This document shows positions 37,119 to 46,404 of a stretch of DNA of 64,000 bases, piece after piece. Within the stretch, counting starts at the first letter, position 1, and each line of letters begins with the position of its first letter. Source of the stretch: Jeotgalibacillus sp. S-D1 (GTDB taxonomy: Bacteria > Bacillota > Bacilli > Bacillales > Jeotgalibacillaceae); NCBI RefSeq assembly GCF_004358665.1, contig NZ_SMZR01000002.1, positions 1 through 64,000 of the forward strand, in the 5' to 3' direction. Under the pieces are notes generated by a model, which worked only from the letters and a program-made list of their open reading frames with translations, did not search any database and was not told where the DNA came from. A program made the position numbers and the translations under genes.

Positions 37119-37481
37119 TTATAAATTCATCCTTTTTTCCAAAAACTCTGTATGGATATCGATATTTGCACTTAACAATAAGGAGGCTAAATGGTTAGAG
37201 GGAGATGTCGCCACCTCTCGATAGGCACGATCAATATACAAATGCTCTGCATCAGGAAATTCCCGTTTAAACTGCTTACGGAGTTTTTCACCCGCTTCAT
37301 CTGCGTCAACCAGAATATAGACATCCCGATTTGACAGCTGATCAATTAATTCATCCATTCTGTTAAAGCTGATGGTTCCATTAGTACAAATGATTTCAAC
37401 CGATTCACGAATGATCGGTTTTACTTTTCGTTTATCCGAGGTACCTTCAACTATGATGACCTTATCGCTCCCATCATCCAT
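37119..37481 (-). CDS. yusF: Toprim-domain protein (YusF)
   Basis: 120-residue stand-alone Toprim domain. VIIVEGTSDKRKV holds the catalytic Glu and YILVDADEAGEK the DxD metal site, as in primases, topoisomerases and RNase M5. Activity of small Toprim proteins such as YusF is not established. The ATG at 37481 has GGGTG nine bases upstream; the in-frame TTG at 37487 is too close to it. Upstream of yusE in one transcript. Confidence 0.87.
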   Translation of the reverse strand: MDDGSDKVIIVEGTSDKRKVKPIIRESVEIICTNGTISFNRMDELIDQLSNRDVYILVDADEAGEKLRKQFKREFPDAEHLYIDRAYREVATSPSNHLASLLLSANIDIHTEFLEKRMNL

Positions 37482-37565
37482 TGCCAATCACACCCTATCA
37501 TTCATAATAATCAAGTGCAAAATAAAATTTCGAACCTTTGATTAAAGTAGTATATGATGCTTCTT

Positions 37566-37640
37566 TTATTTTCGCTTGTTTCTTTTAATAATGCAAATAA
37601 CTAAAACGATTATACCGATAAACCTTTGCCAGGCGTACAC
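37566..37640 (-). CDS. possible 24-residue membrane peptide
   Basis: A GTG-initiated frame coding YAWQRFIGIIVLVICIIKR then basic residues: one short hydrophobic helix with a positive tail. An AGGAGGG lies 13 bases upstream, longer than ideal, and a stop codon directly precedes the GTG. It lies in the yusF-gcvH gap, where Bacillus has yusG (not found here). The composition is suggestive, but the evidence is weak. Confidence 0.25.
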   Translation of the reverse strand: MYAWQRFIGIIVLVICIIKRNKRK

Positions 37641-37694
37641 CTAGCATTCACTTCCCTCCTGCAGGTTAATCACTTTATTCATCGCAGAAAGAAT

Positions 37695-37722
37695 AAAAAA
37701 GCTGCCGCCTGTTATCGGCAGC
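37695..37722 (-). terminator. terminator of gcvH
   Basis: GCTGCCG pairs with CGGCAGC around an 8-base loop on the minus strand, followed by six T, about 20 bases after the gcvH stop. Confidence 0.8.
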
Positions 37723-37743
37723 AGCTTAACGTTTATGTAGCGC

Positions 37744-38127
37744 TTAATCTTCCTGAATCATTTCATCATATTGTTCAGCACTCATCAGCTCGTCCAGCTC
37801 GTCAGCATTATCAAGTTCAACAACAACCATCCATGCCTTTTCAAATGGAGATTCATTTACAAATTCAGGGCTATCGCTAAGTTCCTCGTTTACTTCAACT
37901 ACTTTACCGCTAACTGGTGCATAAAGCTCGGAAACAGTTTTTACTGATTCAACACTGCCAAACGGCTCGTCAGCTTTTAATTCATCGCCAACCTCTGGAA
38001 GCTCGACAAATACGATGTCGCCAAGTTCTGATTGAGCGAAAGCAGTAATTCCAATACGAACTTTATTGTCCTCTACTTTTACCCACTCATGTTCTTCAGA
38101 ATAACGTAACTCTTTAGGTGAACTCAT
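37744..38127 (-). CDS. gcvH: glycine cleavage system H protein GcvH
   Basis: 127-residue lipoyl carrier protein. The lipoylated lysine is Lys63 in [15 protein letters not shown]. In Bacillota GcvH is also the protein on which octanoate is placed, converted by LipA and passed to dehydrogenase complexes, which links it to lipA in this window. The gcvT/gcvP genes are not here. GGAGGG precedes the ATG. Confidence 0.97.
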   Translation of the reverse strand: MSSPKELRYSEEHEWVKVEDNKVRIGITAFAQSELGDIVFVELPEVGDELKADEPFGSVESVKTVSELYAPVSGKVVEVNEELSDSPEFVNESPFEKAWMVVVELDNADELDELMSAEQYDEMIQED

Positions 38128-38216
38128 TTTATTCCCTCCACTTTCAATCTGCGTGCTTTTCTACAACTTAATTTTTGCATATTCAATGGCTGAACACAAG
38201 TGATGAATCTCTTCTT

Positions 38217-38576
38217 TTACTGTTTCCAGTTTTCTTCAAACTCAGCTTCTTTAAACCCAACGGTGACTGTTTTTCCATCCGTCGTCAACGGACGTTTAAT
38301 GAGCATGCCATCCGTCGCTAACAGTTCTATTTTTTCTTCATCTGACATTTCCGCAAGACGGTCTTTTAAGCCAAGCTCCCGGTACTTCATCCCGCTTGTA
38401 TTAAAAAACTTTTTAATATCTAATCCGCTTTTCTGATAAAAGCTCTGGAGTTCCTCTTTTGAAGGGGGCGATTCGACTAAATGAATTTCTTCATAGGAAA
38501 CGCCTGCTTCATCGAGCCACTTTTTTGCTTTTCGGCATGTCCCGCATTTTGGATATGTGTAAAACATTATTGTCAT
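38217..38576 (-). CDS. yusI: ArsC/Spx/MgsR-family thiol protein (YusI)
   Basis: 119-residue member of the ArsC/Spx family with Cys11 and Cys14 in YPKCGTCRKAKKWL, a CxxC near the N-terminus as in YusI and Spx. It lacks the RPI-type features that would prove RNA polymerase binding, so it could be a thiol reductase or a regulator. The second of two adjacent ATG codons (38576) is preferred, five bases after GAGGTG. It stands alone between gcvH and an arsR gene. Confidence 0.85.
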   Translation of the reverse strand: MTIMFYTYPKCGTCRKAKKWLDEAGVSYEEIHLVESPPSKEELQSFYQKSGLDIKKFFNTSGMKYRELGLKDRLAEMSDEEKIELLATDGMLIKRPLTTDGKTVTVGFKEAEFEENWKQ

Positions 38577-38624
38577 CATGGCACCTCACTATCTGTTTTT
38601 GACAAGCATAGTTGTATTATAAGG

Positions 38625-38927
38625 TTAGTAACAGCGATCTTCCACTGTAATAATCAATTGCTTTAACTGCTCGATTGCATCCTCAAATGCAAGAGAATAA
38701 TAGCGCTGGGTCCCTTGCTGCTCCATTTTTAAAATACCTTGCTCCCTGAGTATTTTTAAATGGTGGGAAATGGCGGGACGGGAGAGCGTTAACTTAGATG
38801 TAATTTCATTTACTGTCATGGTATCGTGTTTTGTCAGAAGTAAGATAATATCCTGACGGTACGTGTCGCTTAACGCCTGAAATAATGGAATGCACGCACG
38901 TAATTGCTCCATGGCCTGTTCTCCCAT
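38625..38927 (-). CDS. ArsR-family transcriptional regulator
   Basis: 100-residue winged-helix regulator. The recognition helix is in VNEITSKLTLSRPAISHHLKI cut here as LTLSRPAISHHLK, followed by the wing (ILKMEQQGTQRYYSLA). No cysteine metal site typical of ArsR/SmtB sensors is present apart from Cys8 and the penultimate Cys, so metal sensing is doubtful. AGAGGTG precedes the ATG at 38927. It follows an SDR gene by 27 bases and is probably cotranscribed and autoregulated from the promoter at 39788. Confidence 0.85.
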   Translation of the reverse strand: MGEQAMEQLRACIPLFQALSDTYRQDIILLLTKHDTMTVNEITSKLTLSRPAISHHLKILREQGILKMEQQGTQRYYSLAFEDAIEQLKQLIITVEDRCY

Positions 38928-38954
38928 TGCTGTCACCTCTATTCATACACCATA

Positions 38955-39725
38955 TTATACTCTTTCTTGCGTTTTCCTTACAATTGAAGCAGCTTTTTTA
39001 CTGGAAATCAATCGTCCAAAGCGGGCTTGGATGCGATTCATTGCACCTGGAATAATTTCTTCTTTACCCTCTAAAAACTCTTTATATGCCTGTTCCGTCA
39101 CTGCATCCACTGACATTATTCCTTTTTGGAACAATTTTGATTCCTCAAGTTGAGCAGCATCTTTAAACCCGGTGCTTGTAGGGCCCGGACATAATACCGA
39201 CACTTGTACGCCAAACTCCCTCCATTCATTAGACAGAGCATGGCTGAAGGATTTTACATACGCTTTGGAAGCATAATACACGCTCATTAAAGGACCGGGG
39301 AAGAAAGCTGCCGTAGAAGCTACATTTAAAATTTTACCTTTCCTTTTTTTCACCATGTCGCTTCCGTATAACTTAGTCAGCTCTGTCAACGAGGTAATGT
39401 TCAGTTGAATCATTGCTTCTTCTTTTACTCCATCCGTTTTATGAAATTCCCCAAACAATCCCACTCCAGCATTATTGATTAGCGTTTCCACCGTTAAACC
39501 GCTTGCCACTACTTCATTGTACAGCTTCACTGCTGAACCTTTTTGAGATAAATCGCTTTGAATGGTTTTAACAGTAACTCCGTATTGTTTTGTCAGTTTG
39601 CCGGCTAATTGATTCAGCCGTTCCAAGTTTCTCGCGGTTAAGATCAACTGATGACCATCCTTTGCATATCTGACTGCCAGAGATTCACCAATTCCGCCTG
39701 ACGCACCTGTAATTAGAACTGTCAT
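38955..39725 (-). CDS. short-chain dehydrogenase/reductase (DltE/YqjQ-like)
   Basis: 256-residue classical SDR. TGASGGIGESLA (residues 6-17) binds NADP(H), NNAG is at 84-87, and the catalytic triad is Ser137, Tyr150 and Lys154 (SVYYASKAYVKSF). The C-terminal LCPGPTSTGF is typical. The group reduces ketones or aldehydes of varied kinds; substrate unknown. It shares a transcript with the ArsR gene. A sigma-A promoter and a palindromic TTAAACGTTTAA lie directly upstream. Confidence 0.88.
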   Translation of the reverse strand: MTVLITGASGGIGESLAVRYAKDGHQLILTARNLERLNQLAGKLTKQYGVTVKTIQSDLSQKGSAVKLYNEVVASGLTVETLINNAGVGLFGEFHKTDGVKEEAMIQLNITSLTELTKLYGSDMVKKRKGKILNVASTAAFFPGPLMSVYYASKAYVKSFSHALSNEWREFGVQVSVLCPGPTSTGFKDAAQLEESKLFQKGIMSVDAVTEQAYKEFLEGKEEIIPGAMNRIQARFGRLISSKKAASIVRKTQERV

Positions 39726-39744
39726 ATCTTTTCATCCCCTATAT

Positions 39745-39776
39745 AGTTTATATGTTTAAACTTTTAAACGTTTAAT
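39745..39776. promoter_or_regulatory. putative ArsR operator of the SDR-arsR unit
   Basis: Clustered GTTTAAA motifs include palindromes GTTTAAAC (39754-39761) and TTAAACGTTTAA (39764-39775), just downstream of the predicted start site and upstream of the SDR start codon. Position and symmetry fit an autoregulatory ArsR site. Confidence 0.5.
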
Positions 39777-39787
39777 CCATTGGAAAT

Positions 39788-39816
39788 ATAATAACCGCTT
39801 CCGTTAAAAATGTCAA
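39788..39816 (-). promoter_or_regulatory. sigma-A-type promoter of the SDR-arsR unit
   Basis: TTGACA (39811-39816), 17-bp spacer, TATTAT (39788-39793) on the minus strand. The -35 begins directly after the T tract of the fadE terminator. Confidence 0.75.
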
Positions 39817-39848
39817 AAAAAAAAACCTGACGGAATTAGCCCGTCAGG
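39817..39848 (-). terminator. terminator of fadN-fadA-fadE
   Basis: CCTGACGG pairs with CCGTCAGG around a 7-base loop, followed by a run of ten T on the minus strand. The T run continues straight into the TTGACA of the next promoter. Confidence 0.9.
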
Positions 39849-39864
39849 CAGGAGTGAAAATCTG

Positions 39865-41649
39865 TTACACCACAAATTTTTCTGCAGCAATTAATTTACC
39901 TGCTGCTTCACGTTTTTTTGGAATTAAATTAACAGGTGTGTAGCGTGTGAACTTCCGAAGAGCTGAAAGCATCATGCGGAGAGTATCTCCGCCTTCTACA
40001 GCAATAATCGTTTCTTTTGCATGACCTTCAATTTCATTAAAGGCTTCCTGGCAGAAAATTTGGGTATATAAGACTTTTTGATTATTTTTTTCAAGACCCG
40101 TTTTTGCGACCGCTTTTTGCGTACGAAGCAGCGCAGATTCCATCGCATAGGCAAGGGACACGATATCCGCGATATTAACAAGCACCTCTTGCTCTGCTTC
40201 TAGTGCTTTTCCATATTTTTGAGCAGCAAGACCGGCAGCAAGTAAGCCAATTTTTTTCGCATTTTTAACAAGGTAAGCTTCTTGTGCCAAAGGCTCATCA
40301 CTGATTTCCTCCGGCATCATGGTCATCAATTCTTCCTGAAGGGCCTGCGCTTTTTGAAGAAGCGGCAGTTCACCTTTCATCGCTTTACGCAAATAGGTTC
40401 CTGGAACAAGCAAACGGTTAATTTCATTTGTCCCTTCAAAGATCCTGTTAATACGTGAGTCCCGGTAGATGCGTTCCACTTCATATTCCTGCATAAAACC
40501 ATAACCGCCATGCAGCTGTACCGCTTCATCCGCAATATAATCAAGCGTTTCCGTACCGAACACCTTATTTAGGGAGCATTCAATAGCATATTCCGCTATG
40601 GAATTCGCCACTTCTTTTCCATTTTTAATTTCTTCATCCGATAACTGGCTCATTCTGTCTTCAAAAAGACCAACTGTTCGATACACAGAACTTTCCATTG
40701 CATACAACCTTGAGCCCATTGTCGCCAGCTTTTCTTTTGTTAAATTAAAGGAGGAGATAGGCGTTTTAAATTGATGGCGCTCATTCGTATACTTCACCGC
40801 AAGCTCCAAGGCGCGCTTAGAGCCTCCCACTGTACCAACACCAAGCTTGTAGCGGCCAATATTTAAAATATTAAACGCGATAATATGTCCTTTACCTGCT
40901 TCACCAAGCAAATTTTCGACAGGAACCTCTGCATCAGACAGAATCAATGTTCGCGTGGAAGAACTCTTAATGCCCATCTTCTTTTCTTCTGCTCCAACTG
41001 ATACGCCAGGGAAGTCTCTTTGCACGATGAAAGTAGAGAACTGTTCGCCATTTATTTTTGCATAGACGACAAATACATCAGCAAAACCGGCATTGGTGAT
41101 CCACTGTTTTTCACCATTTAGAACATAGTGTGTTCCCGCTTCATTAAGCTTTGCAACCGTTTTGGCTCCCAGTGCATCGGAACCAGAACCCGGCTCAGTC
41201 AAAGCGTAAGCAGCAATCTTTTCACCAGTAGCGAGTGCTGGCAGGTACTTTTGTTTTTGCTCTTCATTGCCAAAAAGGACGATCGGCAGTGAACCGATTC
41301 CTACATGAGCACCGTGTGTAATCGAGAATCCGCCCGCTCTTGACATTTTTTCTGCAATTAAGGCAGAACTCACTTTATCCAGTCCAAGACCGCCATATTC
41401 CTCCGGCACATCGGCTCCAAGCAATCCCAGCTCTCCAGCTGATTTCAATAGGGCAACTGACCGGTCAAATTCATGATTTTCAATATGTTCCACATGCGGA
41501 ATAACTTCGTTGATCACATAATCCTCTGTCGTTTTTGCAATCATTTTCTGCTCATCTGTATAATCCTCCGGTGTAAAAACACGCTCCGCTTCAATATCCT
41601 CTATTAAAAAGCTTCCGCCTTTAATCATTTCCTTTGTTTCGTTCGTCAT
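39865..41649 (-). CDS. fadE: acyl-CoA dehydrogenase FadE
   Basis: 594-residue long-form acyl-CoA dehydrogenase, the FAD enzyme of the first beta-oxidation step. It has the ACAD middle-domain motif AYALTEPGSGSDALGAKT, ITNAGFADVFVV, and the C-terminal LHGGYGFMQEYEVERIYRD region (cut as LHGGYGFMQEYE). The extra C-terminal domain (beyond about residue 430) is usual for this FadE type. GGGAGGA precedes the ATG. Third gene of fadN-fadA-fadE. Confidence 0.95.
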   Translation of the reverse strand: MTNETKEMIKGGSFLIEDIEAERVFTPEDYTDEQKMIAKTTEDYVINEVIPHVEHIENHEFDRSVALLKSAGELGLLGADVPEEYGGLGLDKVSSALIAEKMSRAGGFSITHGAHVGIGSLPIVLFGNEEQKQKYLPALATGEKIAAYALTEPGSGSDALGAKTVAKLNEAGTHYVLNGEKQWITNAGFADVFVVYAKINGEQFSTFIVQRDFPGVSVGAEEKKMGIKSSSTRTLILSDAEVPVENLLGEAGKGHIIAFNILNIGRYKLGVGTVGGSKRALELAVKYTNERHQFKTPISSFNLTKEKLATMGSRLYAMESSVYRTVGLFEDRMSQLSDEEIKNGKEVANSIAEYAIECSLNKVFGTETLDYIADEAVQLHGGYGFMQEYEVERIYRDSRINRIFEGTNEINRLLVPGTYLRKAMKGELPLLQKAQALQEELMTMMPEEISDEPLAQEAYLVKNAKKIGLLAAGLAAQKYGKALEAEQEVLVNIADIVSLAYAMESALLRTQKAVAKTGLEKNNQKVLYTQIFCQEAFNEIEGHAKETIIAVEGGDTLRMMLSALRKFTRYTPVNLIPKKREAAGKLIAAEKFVV

Positions 41650-41683
41650 GAATAATTCCTCCCTTTTCCCCTTTGGTGTGAAA

Positions 41684-42862
41684 TTAATTGATCATCTCAA
41701 AAACGCCTGCTGCTCCCATTCCCCCGCCAATACACATCGTCACTACACCAAATTGCTGCTGTCTTCTTTTAAGTTCATGCAATAAAGAGAGTGTTAATTT
41801 CGCTCCTGTACAGCCAAGCGGATGGCCCAGCGCAATTGCACCTCCATTGACATTAACAATCTCCTCGTTTAATCCCAGCTGGCGTATAACCTGAATTGCT
41901 TGAGATGCAAAAGCCTCATTTAATTCAAATAAATCAATGTCTGAAAGGGATAAGCCTGCAAGCTTTAGCGCTTTTGGAACTGCCTCAACCGGTCCAACCC
42001 CCATTATTTCCGGCGGAACGCCGCCAACTGCAAAGGATCGGAACTTAGCAATCGGTTTTAACCCTAATGACTCTGCTTTTTCACGGTCCATTACCATAAC
42101 CGCTGCTGCACCATCGCTTGTTTGAGAAGCATTGCCTGCTGTAACGGTGCCTGTTTGTGAAAAGGCCGGACGAAGTTTGCTTAGTGATTCAACAGTGGAA
42201 TTTGCCCGCACTCCCTCATCCTGAGAAAATGTCACCGTATGCTCCTGAAGCTGCTGCCTGGCATCCAGGCTGCGAAGCGTTACTTCAACCGGAACAATTT
42301 CATCGGTAAATTTCCCCTCCGCTAGCGCCTTAGCTGCCTTCTGATGGCTTCTTACAGCAAAAGCATCCTGATCTTCGCGGGTAATGCCATACTTTTTCGC
42401 GACCTCTTCTGCTGTATGGCCCATACTCATATAATATTCCGGCATTTCTTCAGCGAGACGAATATTCGGCCGGACAGTATGACCCATCATCGGTACCAGA
42501 CTCATTGATTCAGCCCCGCCGGCGATAACGGTGCTGGCATGGCCAAGCATGATTCGCTCTGCTCCGTATGCAATGGTTTGAAGCCCTGATGAACAATACC
42601 GGTTAACTGTAATGGCAGGCACAGTGTGGGAAAGTCCTGCCAATGCACCGATGTTTCTTGCCATATTCATCCCCTGTTCTGCTTCCGGCATCGCACATCC
42701 AATAATCAAATCATCGATTTCACCATCATAATTTCCTGCCCGCACTAATGTTTCCCGGACAGCCAGTGCACCCAGATCATCAGGACGCACACTTGCCAAT
42801 GTTCCCTTTTTAGCTTTTCCAACCGGTGTTCTTGCACCGGCAACGATTACTGCCTCACGCAT
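41684..42862 (-). CDS. fadA: acetyl-CoA C-acyltransferase FadA
   Basis: 392-residue thiolase for the last beta-oxidation step. The acyl-accepting Cys is in [13 protein letters not shown], and the C-terminal [19 protein letters not shown] and [13 protein letters not shown] motifs hold the catalytic His and Cys. AAGGGGG precedes the ATG at 42862; the 21-residue frame extension overlaps fadN and is rejected. It lies 34 bases after fadN. Confidence 0.96.
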   Translation of the reverse strand: MREAVIVAGARTPVGKAKKGTLASVRPDDLGALAVRETLVRAGNYDGEIDDLIIGCAMPEAEQGMNMARNIGALAGLSHTVPAITVNRYCSSGLQTIAYGAERIMLGHASTVIAGGAESMSLVPMMGHTVRPNIRLAEEMPEYYMSMGHTAEEVAKKYGITREDQDAFAVRSHQKAAKALAEGKFTDEIVPVEVTLRSLDARQQLQEHTVTFSQDEGVRANSTVESLSKLRPAFSQTGTVTAGNASQTSDGAAAVMVMDREKAESLGLKPIAKFRSFAVGGVPPEIMGVGPVEAVPKALKLAGLSLSDIDLFELNEAFASQAIQVIRQLGLNEEIVNVNGGAIALGHPLGCTGAKLTLSLLHELKRRQQQFGVVTMCIGGGMGAAGVFEMIN

Positions 42863-42896
42863 TGTGCTCCCCCTTTTAAATAGTTGTTTGCAACCA

Positions 42897-45278
42897 TCAG
42901 TTGCGCAGCGGTTTTCCTTTAACAAGCATATGCTGCATTCTCATTTGAGACTTAGGTTCCTGGATTAAGCTCAGGAAGGCCTCTCTCTCAAGCTTAAGCA
43001 GATATTCTTCGTCCACTTCGGTTCCAAAAGGCACCTTGCCTCCAGCTATCACGTAAGCTAGCTTTTTAGCAATCTTTAAATCATGATCAGAAATAAATCC
43101 TGAATGATACATCGACTGCGCCCCTAATAGCAATGTCGCATACCCGGTTTCACCTACAACCGGAACTTTCCGTTTAATTGGAGCCGCATAATTTTCAGCC
43201 AGGTGTAACACGGTTTGCTTGGCATCATAAATTAAATGATCGCCATTGGCGCTAATACCATCTGCCTGCGTTAAGAAGTGATTGTCTCTGGCTTCCGCTC
43301 CTGACGTCGATACTTTAGCCATTGCAATTGTCTCAAACACCTTATTTGCCACTTTTTGCAAATCAAAGTCCACGCCTTTTGGCAAACTGTTGTAGAAGTT
43401 TAAGTACAGCTCTTTATTTCCTCCACCGCCTGGAATTAAGCCTACTCCCACTTCAACCAGACCCATATACGTTTCCGGGGAAGCCTGGATATAATCAGCT
43501 GGCAGGCACACTTCGGCACCTCCGCCAAGGGTCATACCAAAAGGAGCGGCAACGACCGGGAAGGAACTGTATTTCAAGCGCATCATCGCCTGCTGGAACT
43601 GTTTTACGACCATTTCAATTTCAAAAACATTATCATCCTGCGCTTCCATTAAAATCATGGCAAGATTGGCACCGACACAAAAGTTTTTTCCCTGGTTTCC
43701 AATTACCAGGCCTTTATAGTTTTTGGATACTTCCTCCACAGCAAAATTCACCATTTGTATAATATCCATGCCAATCGCATTGCTTGGGGAGTGGAATTCA
43801 AGCAATGCTACTCCATCACCTAAATCAATTAAACTTGCTCCCGTATTTTTCTTAATGACGCCATTTTTCTTTTTCCAGCGCTTTAAATTAATGGACTTCT
43901 CGTTTTCTTCAACCAGCTGATAGGTTCCATTGTGATAAACATATAAGTCTCCGTCTTCTTCTTTATAAAAAGTCTTATGACCGCTTTCCAGCATTTGTTC
44001 AACCCACGCCGGAATAGTGGCACCATCTTCTTTCAGTTTTGCAGCAGCGCGTTCAACCCCTATGGCATCCCATGTTTCAAACGGGCCCATCTCCCAGCCA
44101 AATCCCCACTTCATCGCTTTGTCAATCGATGTAATATCGTCTGCAATTTCACCATGAAGCTGAGCAGAGTATAGAAGCGTTGGAGACAAAATGGACCATA
44201 GCAGTTCACCGGCACGGTCTTTCGAATAAATAAGCGCTTTCATTTTATTTGCAAGTCCTTTTTCCTGCTTCGCCATATCAATAGATGGTGCACGTAATTT
44301 GCTTCGTTCCTGGTATTCGAGAGTGGAAGGATTAATTTCTGCAATCTGTTTTCCATCTTTGCGGAAAAAACCCTGTCCGGATTTGCTTCCCAGCCAGCCT
44401 TTGTCACGCATTTGAAGCATAAATTCAGGAACATCAAAAACCGCTTTCTCTTCTCCATCAACCTGATCATATACATTTTTTGCGACATGAATAAACGTAT
44501 CGAGCCCCACCACATCCAATGTGCGGAACGTTGCACTTTTTGGGCGTCCAATCAGGGGTCCTGTCACAGAGTCCACTTCCCCGACCGTGTAGTTCCGCTT
44601 CAGCATCTCCTGCACCGTTACCAACAAGCCATAGGTTCCGATCCGGTTAGCAATAAAATTAGGTGTATCCTTAGCAAGGACGACCCCCTTGCCAAGAACA
44701 TTTTCTCCAAATTCTTTCATAAATGTAAGAAGATCAGGATCTGTATGCTGGGTTGGAATAACCTCCAGAAGCTTAAGGTACCGAGGCGGATTAAAAAAAT
44801 GCGTGCCTAGAAAATGCTTTTTAAAATCCTCAGATCGTCCTTCAACCATTGCTTCTATGGAAATACCCGATGTATTTGAACTGATAACACTTCCCGCTTT
44901 ACGGTGCTTTTCTACTTGTTCAAAAACCTTTTTCTTCACGTCCAGATTTTCAACGACCACTTCAATGATCCAGTCCGCTTCGCTTAAACGGGAAAGATCG
45001 TCCTCAAGATTTCCAGCCTCAATCAGCATCGCATGATCTTTGGCAGATAGAGGTGCCGGCTTTTGCTTAAAAAGTTTGCTGATGGCACTTTCACTCATGC
45101 GGTTGCGTACCGCCCGGTCGTTTAATGTTAACCCCTTTGCCTGTTCCTGTTCTGTCAGTGAGTTTGGAACGATATCAAGAAGCAATGAGGGAATACCAAT
45201 ATTCGCTAAGTGAGCTGCAATTCCTGATCCCATTACACCAGATCCTATAACTGCCGCTTTCTGAATGTGTCTGACCAA
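42897..45278 (-). CDS. fadN: 3-hydroxyacyl-CoA dehydrogenase/enoyl-CoA hydratase FadN
   Basis: 793-residue two-activity beta-oxidation enzyme. The N-terminal hydroxyacyl-CoA dehydrogenase begins with the NAD motif AVIGSGVMGSGIAAHLA and contains SNTSGISI and HFFNPPRYL; the C-terminal enoyl-CoA hydratase part (from about residue 500) has GMTLGGGAEVCL. This domain order is that of FadN and opposite to FadB/FadJ of enterobacteria. The TTG at 45278 is chosen because AAGGAGGA lies seven bases upstream; the 25-residue extension further upstream runs across the FadR operator. Confidence 0.95.
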   Translation of the reverse strand: MVRHIQKAAVIGSGVMGSGIAAHLANIGIPSLLLDIVPNSLTEQEQAKGLTLNDRAVRNRMSESAISKLFKQKPAPLSAKDHAMLIEAGNLEDDLSRLSEADWIIEVVVENLDVKKKVFEQVEKHRKAGSVISSNTSGISIEAMVEGRSEDFKKHFLGTHFFNPPRYLKLLEVIPTQHTDPDLLTFMKEFGENVLGKGVVLAKDTPNFIANRIGTYGLLVTVQEMLKRNYTVGEVDSVTGPLIGRPKSATFRTLDVVGLDTFIHVAKNVYDQVDGEEKAVFDVPEFMLQMRDKGWLGSKSGQGFFRKDGKQIAEINPSTLEYQERSKLRAPSIDMAKQEKGLANKMKALIYSKDRAGELLWSILSPTLLYSAQLHGEIADDITSIDKAMKWGFGWEMGPFETWDAIGVERAAAKLKEDGATIPAWVEQMLESGHKTFYKEEDGDLYVYHNGTYQLVEENEKSINLKRWKKKNGVIKKNTGASLIDLGDGVALLEFHSPSNAIGMDIIQMVNFAVEEVSKNYKGLVIGNQGKNFCVGANLAMILMEAQDDNVFEIEMVVKQFQQAMMRLKYSSFPVVAAPFGMTLGGGAEVCLPADYIQASPETYMGLVEVGVGLIPGGGGNKELYLNFYNSLPKGVDFDLQKVANKVFETIAMAKVSTSGAEARDNHFLTQADGISANGDHLIYDAKQTVLHLAENYAAPIKRKVPVVGETGYATLLLGAQSMYHSGFISDHDLKIAKKLAYVIAGGKVPFGTEVDEEYLLKLEREAFLSLIQEPKSQMRMQHMLVKGKPLRN

Positions 45279-45334
45279 ACCAGATTCCTCCTTAAAACAT
45301 AATAAATGAATGAGACTGCTCAGTTGTCGATTTT

Positions 45335-45352
45335 TGAATGAACACTCATTCA
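45335..45352. promoter_or_regulatory. FadR operator of fadN-fadA-fadE
   Basis: TGAATGAACACTCATTCA, a near-perfect copy of the Bacillus FadR site (TGAATGA...TCATTCA). It is 57 bases upstream of the fadN start. FadR releases it when long-chain acyl-CoA binds. A further half-site (AATGAATGA) lies at 45305-45313. No fadR gene is in the window. Confidence 0.9.
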
Positions 45353-45441
45353 TTTTTCAGATAAAAAAATATACGTCACTCTTTACTCTTTTATGATAAT
45401 TGATTTTCCATCATTTCGCAATAAGAGAAACCTAAATTTTC

Positions 45442-45470
45442 AAAAAATAACCGGCTGACACGATCAGCCG
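45442..45470 (-). terminator. terminator of fadM
   Basis: CGGCTGA pairs with TCAGCCG around a 5-base loop, followed by TTATTTTTTG on the minus strand, 16 bases after the fadM stop. Confidence 0.8.
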
Positions 45471-45486
45471 ATCATTCCCCTGCTCA

Positions 45487-46404
45487 CTATCGATTAATAA
45501 TGCCTTTTGCCACAAACGCCACATTCGCGGGTCTCTCAGCAAGTCTGCGCATAAAGTAGCCGTACCAGTCAGTTCCAAATGGCATATACACACGCATTTT
45601 GTAGCCTTCTTTATGAAGTTCACGCTGGCGCTCTTCTCTGATGCCATAAAGCATTTGAAATTCAAATTGCTCATTGGATATATTATGTTCTTTCACCAGC
45701 TCTTTTGTATAATTAATAATCGCATCATCATGTGTTGCAATCGCTGTATAATTTCCATTAAGTAAATGCAGCTTAATAATGTCCCTGAAGTTTTGATCCA
45801 CCTGCTGCTTTTCAGGAAACGCGACTTCAGAGGATTCTTTATATGCTCCTTTTACCAGGCGTAAGTTGGGAGAATAATCGTTAAGCGATTTGATATCGCC
45901 TTCTGTACGATATAGATATGCCTGAATTACTGTCCCGATGTTATCATATTCCGATTTCAGCTGTTTGAATACATCAAGTGTAGGCTGACAGCGTTCGTAA
46001 TCCTCCATATCAATCGTGACAAAAACGTTATTTTCGACAGCAGCGTCCATAATTCTCCGCATGTTTTCCAAAACAACTTCCTTCGATAAATCAAGCCCCA
46101 TTGATGTCAGCTTAAGAGACAGCTGTGAATCAAGTTTATGAGAACCGATTGCCTGAACGGCCTCAATGCAAAGGGCAGTCATCTCGCCGGCCTCTTTTTC
46201 GTTATCCACAAATTCCCCAAGACAGTCAAGTGTGACGCAAAGACCCTCTTTGTTTAATAGCTGAATCGACTGCACTGCCTGTTCGACGGTTTCACCCGCT
46301 ACAAATCGTGCAGCGCCAAAACGCAGACCGTATTGTTTAGCCACCTTTGTCATTGGCTTGTTTTTAGAAAGGAACAAAAAGAAATCACGCATCACTCGTT
46401 CCAT
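45487..46404 (-). CDS. fadM: proline dehydrogenase-family protein FadM
   Basis: 305-residue single-domain FAD-dependent proline dehydrogenase-family barrel. Conserved parts are RFVAGETVEQAV, the VFVTIDMEDYERC strand and the C-terminal YMPFGTDWYGYFMRRLAERPAN (here YMPFGTDWYGYFMRRL) substrate-binding helix with two arginines. It would oxidise proline to pyrroline-5-carboxylate. In Bacillus this copy (fadM/yusM) sits upstream of fadN, as here, distinct from putB of the catabolic operon. AGGGGG precedes the ATG at 46404. It has its own terminator, so it is probably not cotranscribed with fadN. Confidence 0.92.
   Translation of the reverse strand: MERVMRDFFLFLSKNKPMTKVAKQYGLRFGAARFVAGETVEQAVQSIQLLNKEGLCVTLDCLGEFVDNEKEAGEMTALCIEAVQAIGSHKLDSQLSLKLTSMGLDLSKEVVLENMRRIMDAAVENNVFVTIDMEDYERCQPTLDVFKQLKSEYDNIGTVIQAYLYRTEGDIKSLNDYSPNLRLVKGAYKESSEVAFPEKQQVDQNFRDIIKLHLLNGNYTAIATHDDAIINYTKELVKEHNISNEQFEFQMLYGIREERQRELHKEGYKMRVYMPFGTDWYGYFMRRLAERPANVAFVAKGIINR

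Noticed and set aside
43322-43762. 146-residue frame opposite fadN
   Set aside because: Antisense shadow of a highly conserved coding region; no ribosome site or family match. Many similar antisense frames (for example opposite metP, lysW, swrC and ilvD) were dropped.
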